This document shows, piece after piece, positions 9,293 through 19,300 of a stretch of 64,000 nucleotides of DNA (position 1 is its first letter; the number at the start of each line of letters is the position of its first letter). Under the pieces are notes generated by a model. That model was not told the origin of the DNA. It did not search any database and saw only the letters and a program-made list of their open reading frames with translations. The position numbers and the translations under genes were made by a program. This DNA comes from Symbiodinium natans (lineage: Eukaryota; Sar; Dinophyceae; Suessiales; Symbiodiniaceae), in contig CAJNDS010002323.1 of the NCBI GenBank assembly GCA_905221605.1, forward strand, positions 62,001-126,000, given 5' to 3'.

Positions 9293-9699
9293 AAGGCAGC
9301 CGTTTCATTCATTTTGTTCTGCTAGAGCCGAGCAGCGCGACGCCACGGAACTCCTGCCCGCCTGTGGATCTTACGGGGAAGCTAAGTTGCCCAGTATACC
9401 TAGCAGCAGAAATGCCAGTAGTTGTGCCTATGTAGTGGGGTTTACGAATGGAAGCCAAACAACAGCCCCAGAAAATCCCAAAACACAAGCCTCGAAACTT
9501 GGCTTTCAGTGTTCTCGGACAGCCATGCGTCTGCCAGTGAACCAAGGCACAAAGTCAAGACCAATGGGCGGAGGCCCCCCCCCCCCCCCCCAAATCCCAA
9601 AGCACAAACCTCGATCTGAGAACGCAGCTGTTTCTAGATCTTCACTACTACTTTTTGTACGGCAGATGAAGGCACAATCCCGATCAGGGTGCTAAGCCG

Positions 9700-9915
9700 A
9701 GTGCTTGTTGCGAGGGAGCCTGAAAATTGGAGCTCACCACGTCCTGGGCCCTAGACCCTTCAACCTACTACTTCAGGCTTCCCTCTTCACCTATTTGTAC
9801 GCTGTCCACGCAGAGCAGGCCTTCTGGCAAAGAATCTGCACGGGTCGTGTGAGCTTAGACCCTGCAAGCGCTGCAGGGCGCTCAGCCAATTCGTCCGCTT
9901 CGCAACCCATGGATG
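9700..9915. other. coding-like island open on both strands
   Basis: Plus reads LLLQASLFTYLYAVHAEQAF then WQRICTGRVSLDPASAAG. Minus reads GCEADELAERPAALAGSK then LTRPVQILCQKACSAW. One of these is probably a real exon; strand not decided. The flanks return to GGGTTT filler. Confidence 0.3.
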
Positions 9916-10636
9916 GATGCTCTGGATTCAGAGTTTTTAGGGCGTGTGGATATTCAGGGTTTGGGCTCCTATCAGTCCCATAACTCCAAACCCTACACCC
10001 TTATGGGTTTAGGGCTTGGGGGCGTTATTCGGCTTTTGGGTTTAAGGTTTAAAGCGTGGGGTGAAAGGGCTTCAAGGTCTGCGAGAAGATTTGTAGGATT
10101 TGGGGGCTCAGCCGGAAAAGACCTGCAGCAAACATGCAGTTCTGTGGCTTAGGCAGGTTTAGGGTTTAGGTTCTGGGTTAGGGAAAAGGGCCTGGGGTCT
10201 AGGGTGTAGGATGTAAACAGGGCTCAGTGAATGAAATGACCAGTTTTTGCGGCTTAGTGAATGACATTCTCAGTCGTGCATCGCCCCACATGCCTGAAGG
10301 ATATATCGCACCTCTGAACTCCTTGCATGTGGCTATGTTCACACTTTCGGTAACCCCTAAAGCTCTACACCCTGAGGGCTGAGGGTCTCCAAAGCCCCAC
10401 GTGCCTAAACTAACATGAGGACAATGTCATCCCCCAACCCCTAAGGTAACGACACCCCCTCCACCCCTAAAACAAGGACCCCAAAAAATCGGCAGTTGTG
10501 AGTCGTAGGCTTCATATGGTGGTAGACTTCGACACCTTGAACCAGCCTTGGGGCAAACACATATGTTGCAAGCCCTGAGCCCCAACCTAAGCCCCATAAG
10601 GCCCCACATAAGGCGCCCCATAAGGCCCTACGAGAA

Positions 10637-10729
10637 AGAAGCCCTAGAAGCCCTAGAAGCCCTAGAAGCCCTAGAAGCCCTAGAAGCCCTAGAAGCCCTA
10701 GAAGCCCTAGAAGCCCTAGAAGCCCTGCA
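10637..10729. repeat. 9-bp tandem repeat (CCCTAGAAG)
   Basis: Ten units of CCCTAGAAG, a 9-bp relative of the CCCTAAA heptamer. Because the unit is a multiple of three it stays open in all frames (EAL on plus, RAS on minus) and inflates the neighbouring frames. Confidence 0.95.
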
Positions 10730-10770
10730 GGCCCTAAACCGCAGTCGCTCCCGGAGGCAGTTCTGTGGAC

Positions 10771-11499
10771 CGGGGCCGTAGGTGCAACGCCCCTCCAGGA
10801 AATGCCGGCAGACGTCGCGCTCCCCGGGCTGCGGCGGTGGCTGCGACTGCGGAATCCTCTGGGTTGTGGGGGGCATCTTCTCGTTTTTAGGTTTTATGGT
10901 TTATAAAGGGCTTCGGATGATTTAAGGTTCAGGGTCTAGGTTCTAATTAGGGTGTAGGGAGGGTATCTGGAGACCCCAAAACCAAATGACCAAGGAGTAT
11001 GCTAACAATTAGCTAGCAGGTTCTGGGATTCTGGGAAGTCTGGTTGGATGGTTTGCAGCGCTTGTTGGGAAGACGCATCTAGGGGTTTGCCGCAGACAGG
11101 TGAAAAGGCTGCGCCGATCCTCAACCCTGTGTATGCACCTCTCAACCCTCGGACCCTTCATGGCTTCGCGGCAAAGAGGCTTCCAACACACAGAGTACAC
11201 GGAAGGGGATGCTAGTTTAGTTTACGCTCCAGTCTCGAAACTTCAAGGCCGAAGCCCTGGCGACAGCAAAGCTGTTTCAGTTCAGCAAAACCCTCGAATA
11301 TCGCGGCCTTTTTCCTTACAATGAGGCTTGGGGGGGGGGGGTAGAAGAGTAAAATGTATATAGGGACCCTTAAGGGAATGCTGTCAGTAGCTTCCGACCC
11401 TTCTATTACCCTGAACCCAGCCCCTGAAGTCATGAAGCCAAAGAGCCACTAACACACTCAACGCTGACCAGCCCCTAAGCCGCCTTTCTACAGAAACGC

Positions 11500-11531
<32 letters not shown>

Positions 11532-12578
11532 TCAATCCCTAAGCTGCTCTCTGCACAGAAACAACCCTAAACCCTAAACCCTAAACCCTAAACCCTAAAC
11601 CCCGTCCTTATCGCCGGGGGAGGGCTAAAGGCGACCTCGTGGGAGAAGCTGCATGCGTCGCCGAAGTTGCAGCGGCCTCTGGGCTTCTTGGCTTCTGACC
11701 CCCCTTATACTCGTGGAACAACCCGCCAGCCACCCCCCCCCCCCCAAAAAAAAAAAAAAAAACACCCAGAAACCACAAGCTTGGGAGGTTCCCCCCTGAT
11801 ACCAACAGCCCTTTCTAGGGATTATAGTACCCCCTAGTATCTTCCCGATGCAGGAATGTTAGTAAAAGGGGGAACATCCAAACTGCAAGGGTGAACATCC
11901 CAACGATAAACCCGAAACCCAAACCCTAAAACCTAAAAAACCTAAACCCCACAAGCCATAAACCCTAAGCCCAAACCCTAAAGCCCCTAAACCCTCAGCC
12001 CCAAGCCGTTCAGCCCGGAAACCCATAAACCCGAAACGAAACCCCCACCAAAGGGCTGGGATCGGATGGCTTTGGCTGGCTTTGAGGCGGGGCTCCGCCT
12101 CTATAACGTCAGACTCAGGGTTCGAAGCTATAGGATGGTCCTCACACACCCTTTGAGAAGATACTCCTGAATATGATCCTCTTAAACCCACGAAGGGAAA
12201 CTGCAAAATGTCCCAAGGGCCTACCGCGAAAGGGCTTACAGGGTTTGATGGTGTTTACAGGCGGGTAGCGTTTTAGGGGATTTGGCTTGCCAAGAGGCTT
12301 TATAAACTCAGCATTTGGATTTGAGGCTCTTTTTGGCTTGGGCGTTTAGGGTTGCAACAGCGGCTTTGAAATTTCAGATAAGGGCTTGTAGGTGCTATGG
12401 GGCTTAGGGGTTGGACTCTCAAACCTTGCCTATCAGAAGCCATCCCAACCTCAAATCCTAAACCCCAAACCCTAAACCTCAAACCCAAAACCCCAAACCC
12501 TAAACCCCAAAGAAGGGCCAACTCCCATGCCCCGAACCCGAGGCGGCCTTGCAGAAAATGCCGGCAGATCGACTTCGC
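10771..12578 (-). CDS. CCCH-type zinc-finger protein gene (partial)
   Basis: Minus strand. An exon at 12578-12548 reads AKSICRHFLQ and ends CAAG; an exon at 11676-11636 starts GCCGCTGC and reads RCNFGDACSFSHE. Joined, they keep frame (CAA-GGC-CGC-TGC) and make a canonical C-x7-C-x5-C-x3-H finger. The junction is AG|GC on both sides, with GCCGC repeated, so the intron would be GC-AG. A second finger start lies at 10879-10771: MPPTTQRIPQSQPPPQPGER then DVCRHFLEGRCTYG, followed by GTCCAC; its last C and H must be on a further exon that I could not find. CCCH proteins bind RNA and usually act in mRNA processing or decay. Other exon-like islands lie between these pieces (11013-11119, 11215-11300, 12053-12173) and may belong to it or to introns. 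Confidence 0.55.
11013..11119 (-). CDS. candidate exon (PVCGKPLDASSQQALQ)
   Basis: After GTTGAG the minus strand reads IGAAFSPVCGKPLDASSQQA then LQTIQPDFPESQNLLAN, reaching GTTAGC. Polar, Gln/Ser-rich. It lies between the two CCCH finger exons and may be a linker of that protein. Confidence 0.45.
11215..11300 (-). CDS. candidate exon (EGFAELKQLCCRQGFG)
   Basis: The minus frame AAIFEGFAELKQLCCRQGFG then LEVSRLERKLN and a stop. Helical, charged composition. Within the span of the CCCH gene; membership not proven. Confidence 0.4.
11498..11529. repeat. long C run
   Basis: About 28 consecutive C on the plus strand, followed 30 bases later by five CCCTAAA units (11562-11602). Confidence 0.9.
12053..12185 (-). 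CDS. candidate exon (EDHPIASNPESDVIEAEP)
   Basis: After GATCATATTCAG the minus strand reads SSQRVCEDHPIASNPESDV then IEAEPRLKASQSHPIPALW, near GTGGGG. It sits inside the intron that the split CCCH finger requires, so either the finger join or this exon is misread, or it belongs to an overlapping transcript. Confidence 0.35.
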
Positions 12579-12599
12579 CTATGGCTCTGGTGGCTTAGT

Positions 12600-12870
12600 A
12601 GCCCCTTAGCCTATAAAACCTGAAGGGCCTTGGGTGCAATAATCGGCTTGAAACATACGGCCTCCATGTACACAAACAGAGCATGTCGAGTCGCCAAGTA
12701 GAGGCCCCCAAGTTTGGATAGAACAAAAGGAAAGAACATCGACCAGATACGGGACCAGTGGCAGAGGGCCCACAAGCTAGAGGGCCAGACTTGCAATGGT
12801 CCGTGGTGAAAGGGGTCCCCAAAAACCAGCAACCCGAACGGAAGCATCCTAAACCTCGTTAAACCCAAAA
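12600..12870 (-). CDS. aromatic, hydrophobic open frame
   Basis: The minus frame includes PLQVWPSSLWALCHWSRIWS, MFFPFVLSKLGGLYLATRH and ALFVYMEAVC, which resemble membrane or buried helices. No splice sites are secure and another minus frame is open. Uncertain. Confidence 0.25.
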
Positions 12871-12989
12871 CGCCAAAGTCCGAACCAGGAGGGGGCGTTG
12901 GTCGGGTTATATGAAGGTTTTAGGATTTTAGGGCTTCAGTTTAGGAGGCTTTATTTTCTATCTTTAATTTTTTGTGGGGGGGGGGGGAG

Positions 12990-13127
12990 AGCCTCAGGGT
13001 GCCATCACCTTCAGGGCTTGCCCTCAAGACCTCCTTGAAATCCGATCCGTGTTCCCCCGCCATCTTCCTCCCACATCTAGCCGGAAGCCATGGCGCTTCT
13101 GCTCCGAAGGCTTTGGCTTTATAGGAT
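12990..13127 (-). CDS. candidate exon, possible start (MAGEHGSDFKEVL)
   Basis: The minus frame MAGEHGSDFKEVLRASPEGD then GTLRLS is open, upstream of the CCCH pieces on the same strand. It could be the N-terminal exon of that gene, but no link is shown. Confidence 0.35.
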
Positions 13128-13249
13128 TTCTGGGAGTTGAGGCGATGGTTCCTAAACTGCTTGGACAAAAAAAAGGGGGAGGGTCAGGAAGAGTCAGGGT
13201 AGGACCCTAAACCCTGACTGTTTCAGGGTTTCTGCGGGGGCTTCTCAAT

Positions 13250-13350
13250 GATCTCAGTCATGAAATCTGAGGGGTCAGTAACCTTCTACGCTGAGCCGCA
13301 GTCGGCAAGCAAGGCAGCGACTCACTGTGAAACTCCATACCCCGAAGCCT
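13250..13350. other. short coding-like island, strand unresolved
   Basis: Plus reads MKSEGSVTFYAEPQSASKAA then THCETPYPEA. Minus reads MEFHSESLPCLPTAAQRRRL. Either could be an exon. Confidence 0.25.
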
Positions 13351-13662
13351 AGCGCAACTGCGCCCTGTAACCTCGGCACCGAAAAAGCTCGTCGGTAGTA
13401 GGGAATTTAGGGCGTAGGGTTACCCTTTAACACTATAAACCCGCAACGCCCCTCAAATAAGAACCTTCTAAACTTCAGCCTTAAGCCGGCAACCTGGGAG
13501 CTCAGTTGACTCAAGCCATTTTAGCTACTGAATTACTTAGGCACCCAACCTTGCTTAAAACAAAAAGCTCTGGAATCCTTTCCTGAAGCTAAATGTTGCT
13601 CAATCCCGAAAACAAACCTCAACCCTAAACCCTAAATTGCTGAGCAGCCGTATAGTAAATTA

Positions 13663-13735
13663 GTGTGCTGCAAGAACCAAGAACATCACTTATACAAGCA
13701 CATGGTTTGGGGATATTTGTGGTTCACGCGTCATA
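13663..13735 (+). repeat. 75-bp repeat family, copy A
   Basis: Diverged copy of the element described at 14725-14799 (GCTGCAAGAACCAAG ... CATGGTTT ... GTTCACGCGTCATA). Confidence 0.6.
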
Positions 13736-14275
13736 GGGATAATGTGACTTATACACCCTAGACCCCTAACTCCTAAACACTCCCAAAAGACTCCCTTTTT
13801 CCGAAACTTGTCCACCACGGCATGTGCGTGGTAGCCGGCTGCAGGGGCCTCATGACTCAGGGGTCCTTATGGTTTCAAGGGTGCGGGACGAAGGGGGGGG
13901 GGGGGGGGGTTTCATAGCCGCCGCCTTTAGGGTTTATTTAGCCTTGAGCGTTTCTTTCCACTTTAAACGACCTAATATCAATATTTGATATAAGTGTATA
14001 TTTAATTTATGCTTGCACGAACCAGAAGTTCTACTTTCAATTGTGTGTCGGCTTCCGCGTATAAACTTCGTTTTGTTTTGTGTGTGTGTGTATGCAATTA
14101 CTATTGAAGTATGCGTCTTATGTTGGACTGTGGTCACTGTATTTCCAGAAACTATATGGAATCACCAAGGAGGTACACAGTAGGGCGGAATCAAATCATG
14201 GCTATCACTCGTTCTTGTATAGTATAACTCTAATGTCTTCGTTTCTTCACCTGCGGTATTTTACTTAATTAACTT

Positions 14276-14328
14276 GTGTGTGCCACAGAATTCGTGTAGA
14301 AATGTATTTACTTGGTTCCTCCAAAACT
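14276..14328 (-). repeat. 75-bp repeat family, copy B (inverted, partial)
   Basis: CCACAGAATTC ... ACTTGGTTCCTCC, reading the family consensus on the minus strand. Confidence 0.55.
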
Positions 14329-14391
14329 ATTTACATTTTCGGTTGCCTCGTGACTCGATGATTGTCTCGTGCCTTTTTGTTCCTATATGTT

Positions 14392-14458
14392 CTCAGCCGC
14401 AGAATTCCCTACACCATGTGTTTGTACAGGTAAGTTCACTTGGTTCCTACAACACTGA
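14392..14458 (-). repeat. 75-bp repeat family, copy C (inverted)
   Basis: CAGCCGCAGAATTCCCTACACC ATGTG... ACTTGGTTCCTACAAC: near-complete copy in inverted orientation relative to copies D and E. Confidence 0.7.
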
Positions 14459-14724
14459 CTAATTTTGATTTCTTGGCGTTCTCATTATCACTAAAGAAAT
14501 CACTGGGCAACTGTATATGAGCGCCTGCCTAGAGTTGCTTGTCTAAGCCAGTACTACGGTGGACACCAGTTGTTGCGAATATCAATAAACCATGGAAAGC
14601 AATATGGGCGCCACCTAAAGCAATAACATGGGGGTCCCGCAGTCCCATAGTACGTAAAGCGATAGGGGCCCCTCGCGACCTTGCACTCTCCTAACAAATT
14701 TTGTGCGTCCCTCGTATGAAATCG

Positions 14725-14799
14725 AGTGTTGTAGAAACCAAGTCAGTTTACTTGTACACTGACACGGTGTAGAAAATTCTGCGGCTCACACGTTAGAGG
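14725..14799 (+). repeat. 75-bp repeat family, copy D
   Basis: GTGTTGTAGAAACCAAG ... CTTGTACA ... GTGTAGAAAATTCTGCGGC TCACACG. Best copy of the family. Confidence 0.75.
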
Positions 14800-14842
14800 G
14801 ACAGTCAGGACACCAAGAAATCACTGGGCGACTGTTTATGAG

Positions 14843-14915
14843 ATGTTGCAGAAACCAAGGCAATGTACTTATACAATGGCATGGTGTAGAGAGTTCTGCG
14901 GGTCACACGTCATAC
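14843..14915 (+). repeat. 75-bp repeat family, copy E
   Basis: GATGTTGCAGAAACCAAG ... CATGGTGTAGAGAGTTC TGCGGGTCACACG; direct repeat of copy D about 118 bp away. Confidence 0.75.
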
Positions 14916-15087
14916 TTGGGGCCAGGCTTGCACCTTAGGGTTGTATCGATGCATTGGGATGTTCCCCCTTAAACTTGCCTTAAACTAACAATCCTTGATA
15001 CGGATTATGGTACCCGCCTGGAATCCGCCAACACCCCCCCACCCACCCAGCTACCTTCTTGAAGGTCTTCAACGTATGCCCAAACCC

Positions 15088-15128
15088 TCCCACCGCCCCA
15101 ACCGCCCCAACCGCCCCAACCGCCCCAC
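15088..15128. repeat. 9-bp tandem repeat (ACCGCCCCA)
   Basis: Four perfect units plus a partial; translated as Gly-Gly-Trp on minus and Ala-Pro-Thr on plus. Confidence 0.85.
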
Positions 15129-15227
15129 TGTCGCACGGCTTCAGGGGCTTGATGGTGGATTGGTCTGTTGGGTTTTCGTGTTGTTTCGTGTTTTTTTGGG
15201 CTAGCCACGGACCCCCCTCAAAGGGAG

Positions 15228-15340
15228 CGCATCATGAGCATCAGCCGGTTCAGTCCAGGAACCGGGGACGTGCATCGTGAGCATCAGCGGCCTTGGTTTC
15301 CCCCAAACCACGCGCATCATGAGCATCAGCGGCTCCAGCC
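15228..15340. repeat. degenerate ~40-bp repeat, three copies
   Basis: The motif GCATCATGAGCATCAGC occurs at about 15229, 15272 (CATCG variant) and 15314, spaced 42-43 bp. Frames across it are His/Glu/Gln-rich. Confidence 0.65.
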
Positions 15341-15489
15341 TTGGGTCGACAGCCTGACATGATGGCTCATGGGCGGATAGCCTTTCTTTCGGCGTGGCTG
15401 CGGGTCCCCGCTCAGCACCCATAGGGTTGAAAGGTCATGGCTTTGACCTTATAGACCCCGGCGCCAAACTCGCGCGTTTCCGGCTATGA

Positions 15490-15850
15490 AAGCCTACAGC
15501 TAACCCTGTCGAAGTGCGCGCGCACGCGCGTGCAGTGGCATTGGCGGCAGCCAAAATAATAATCAACTCTCCTCGAGCTTCTGCCTGCGCTGCCCGCCAA
15601 TGGGTGCAGCCCCTTAAAAAATACTCCCTATTTAGGGCTGTTAGGAAAAGGGGGAACATTCCAAGATGCATGTATCACGCCAGCAAGCTATGCACCATGA
15701 GCAAAGAGCGCATGTCCCATATCCCAGGCGAGCCGCCAGACATTGACAAAGTGCATGGTGTGCTCCCGCAAAAAAAACAACGGCTATCTTCGCCTGCACA
15801 GGTCGTTGTAGGTTTCAGGCGTTCGGGGTTTTGAGGGGGTCTAATGTTGG
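15490..15850. other. coding-like block open on both strands
   Basis: Plus reads ...MSKERMSHIPGEPPDIDKVH then GVLPQKKQRLSSPAQ before GTCGTT. Minus reads CAGEDSRCFFCGSTPCTLSM. Probably at least one exon; the strand is not decided. Confidence 0.3.
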
Positions 15851-15851
15851 A

Positions 15852-15920
15852 ACGATGCTTTAATGGAATCATAGACTTCTATCCTTGCCCTCTCCAGGAA
15901 GCAGAGCGTGGATCCCCCTG
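15852..15920 (-). CDS. candidate exon (FLERARIEVYDSIKASF)
   Basis: After AGGGCAG the minus strand reads GGSTLCFLERARIEVYDSI then KASFQH and a stop. Protein-like; unidentified. Confidence 0.4.
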
Positions 15921-16330
15921 CCCTAAACCCAAATCACTCCCAAACTCAGTTTGTTCCAGCTTCATATGAAGGAATCACATCAGGGTTTTCTCAACTGCAA
16001 GGCCTCTACTTGCCCAAGCTAAGCTTTTCAGATTTGGGACTTATGTAGGGAAGCATCGTGATTTAGGTCGTTTAGGGGTTCTCATGCAACCTTGAACTTG
16101 AAGATTGTCGAGGGATGTAGGGCTTCAGGGATTACGACGGATTAGACTAATGGCCCTAAAGCCTGGACCGTAACCCTGCACCCGACCCTCAACCGAGAAA
16201 AAAGACAGACAACTTACTCCACTGCGATGTGTGTACATCCCGCTGCATCACTCGTTGAGTCTTCAGGATGGTAAAGTCTGGGGTTGAAAGTCTGCATGGG
16301 GGTTTAGTTTTGGGGTTTTGAGCTTCATGA

Positions 16331-19300
16331 GTGTAGGTCGTCAGTTAAGGCATGGCGGTCCTCCTGTGCCTGATTCAACCTGACAACAGCATCTGCAGAA
16401 AAAAATATTGCTCCGAGCAGGGCGGCACAGATCCAACAGCCCGCAACCCCACATCCCCCCAAATCCCGAACCCTGGCTTCTCCAAATCTTGAATAAACTC
16501 TCGAAACCAATGCACCAATACTTCCCTGGGCCCTAAATCCCTTCTCACGCATCCCTGAACCCTCAATCCTGAAATTCATCAGAACCCCCAGATCCAAAAC
16601 AGATCCCCAAAGCCCGCACTCGGAGTCCCAAGGCCTGACGGGAGCCTGCATGCAGGCGCGGGTCAACTCGAGATTCTCGAGCAGACGCTCCTGTGCTCTG
16701 CCGTCTTTTGGGGAGGTTAGGGTTTGGGGGTTTAGGGGTCTTGGGCTTGGGACTTTTTTTTAGGGCTTTTTGGGGAGTTAGGTTCTGGGATTGCAGGGAT
16801 TTGCAAGAACAGACAACAGTTGAGGACCCCGAGAAGGACCCGCAACTTAGATCCCTCTCCAGAATGGCTTCATATCCCTCTCGGTTTGTAGGGTTTCGTA
16901 TTTCAAGGGACCCTAAGCCATCAAAGCGGCAGACTGAGATCCTAAGCCCTGACTAAACCTAAACAAACCCCAAGCCCTCGACCCCTAGACCCCGGTAAGC
17001 CCGACAGCTCACTGAATGCAGGCACAGTGTGAAAAAGGCGGTCGGACCCTAAGGGCTTCGGGCTTTAAGAGTTAGGGTTTGTAGGGTTTACAGGGTGTGT
17101 AGGGTTTGCAAGGTTTATGGGGTTTGCAGGGTCAACAGTGTTTGTGGGGCTTAGGCCGTATTTACATCTACACGTGTATGTAGGGTTTATGGGCCTATGG
17201 GGTTTACAGAGTTTCCTACGTCCCTCAACTCCATGAGCCCTAAAAACCCTAAACCCTAAACCCTCAACCCTAAACTCTAAACCCCCTAAGACTTTAAGCG
17301 GCACGCCTTCTCTTTGGCCAGCTCACGGGCAAGGTTCGCGATCTGCAGGTGCTCTTGCAGAGCGCGCTCCTGCCAACCGCTCTCGGGGTATAGGGTTTAG
17401 AGCTTAAGTGGCGCCCTCTTTTGGGGGCCCCTAAGCCCGAACGAAGCGTAGGCTTTGTAAGCATTCAATTCAACCGCAAAACCGTCTCAAGCCACCAAGC
17501 TCAAAGACATGAGGCGAATTGAGAACTTCAAGGGTCCTGTAGAAAAAGGCCCATAAGGCTTATATAGTTAAGGTGTTCTGACGGGGGTACTCATAGGTGG
17601 GGAGGGCAGTCCCGTGAAACCATCATTCCACGACTTCCGATGCCACCTAATACCGGGATTCCTCATGGCTTCGGGTTGAGGGTTCAGGGCCTTGCCATTA
17701 GTCCTATGTGGGCTTTAGTAGCATAGGCAGGGGCAAGTAGAAAGCACTCGGCTTTAGGGCACTCAATTCCGGTAACGTGCACCTACTCAGGGTCAGCTCA
17801 CAGCCCCCAAACCAGAAGCATCGAACCCAACCTTCCAGTCATATCCCGAAGGCTTAGGCTCCACTGTGAGGGCCTGTAAGGTCCACAGCTTAGGGTGGTT
17901 TAGGGTGTGTAGGATTTAGGGTTTGGGGTGCAGGGCTACCCAGGACTAAGCTCCAACTCCGGCGTCGTGGCGAACTCCTACGCTTAGGTATACTTCTCAA
18001 CCTTCTCCAATAGTTTCTGCAACTAGGGTTGTATGAGAAGCAACAGGGAACTTCCTGCAAACTGCCCTGTACCATACTACCACATCCCCAAATCCGTGGC
18101 CGACCCCAACCTCGGCCGCCGCCGCTTTGGCAGTCTCGGATGACAAGCGCCTCTCCTGTCAACGCCCAGTGCCAAGCTTGGGGTTCGATTTGCAATGCTG
18201 AGACCAAAGCCCTACCATAAACCGTAGATACCTGAACCCTGAATACCCTGATTGAGCTGTCTCTTGCTCTTGCAAACATTTGGGAGAGGCCAGTCTGTCT
18301 AAGCTTCTATGCTTAGGGTTCAGGAGTTCAGGGTGGGAGGCCTGCCGAAGATGGTGAACGTCTTCCACCTTTTCGAGAATGAGGGCCTGCGAGAGCACGG
18401 GATGCGTCCGGGTCTTGAACTTGTTGTACTGTTTGCATTCATCTGGTATCTGTGCTTCTGCTGTTGTTGTTATTCTCCTGCTGGTTGTTGGCATGGCGTC
18501 TTTCTGCGGAATCTCTGGGATCGAGCTGGGCAGGGCTTCTGCACCCGAGGCCTAAGATGAAGAGCAAAGCTTGTGACCCTAAACCCAAATCCAAAAAAAA
18601 GTTTTAAAGCCCCAATGAGCCTGAATAGCCCTTCAATAGTCCGCTTTGCTGGTTGTTTGCCTTGTGTGTGTGTGCCCCTCTTGGTCTAAACCGCTCAGAC
18701 ACCAAGGCGCCCAAGAAACAGCTAAGGTCTCGTGAAGCCGCAGGCAGTCTACAAACCTTGAGCCTGATCCGAAACCCTAGACACCCGAAACCCACGCTGG
18801 AATCCAACCTGCTCCTTCTCCACGTTGGCTTTAGCCTGGTGGCTGTCTTTCTCTGCTTGAAATTGGCTCTCAACGACAAGGCAGAGTTTAGTGTTTAGGG
18901 TTCAGGGGCTTCGTGAACGTGCGCCTCGGACTCTAGGCACTTACATAAAGCCCCCATCCCATACTTGCACCTCAACCAAACTTTCTCGTCCCTCCAAATA
19001 GCCCCCCAAGTAAGCCTGAACCGGATCCCCGCCCATGCTCCAAAGCCTACAACCGACTCATATCTGGCTTGTCAGGGGTCCTCACCCAAGCAAGAGGGAA
19101 AAGGATTTGGGGTTGAGGCTTTATTTGGGCACTAATGAGCTAATGGGCCTCCTAGCACCCCTCAGGGTTAAACTCAACTGAAGCCCCCTAAACCAAGGTC
19201 TTTTCTCCCCTAGCACCCTCAACCCTGACCGAGTCCGCTCGCCCCCCCGTAGCCCTCAAACACCTTGCCTGCTCCACCTGCCAAGCCGAATCCGCCTTGC

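Larger units (their letters stand above)
13930..14950. other. AT-richer block without telomere filler
   Basis: Base composition changes sharply: no TTTAGGG/CCCTAAA motifs for about 1 kb and many A/T runs. It contains four of the five copies of the 75-bp repeat and two copies of a 25-bp motif (AAGAAATCACTGGGC) near 14493 and 14814. No convincing gene. Confidence 0.55.

Noticed and set aside
10548-10876. EAL-repeat (plus) and RAS-repeat (minus) proteins
   Set aside because: Translations of the 9-bp CCCTAGAAG tandem repeat. Only the non-repetitive part of the minus frame (CCCH half-finger) is kept.
13505-13535. Relict dinoflagellate spliced-leader sequence (AAGCCATTTTAGCTAC)
   Set aside because: Only about a dozen bases resemble the leader and the match is partly palindromic; too short to distinguish from chance.
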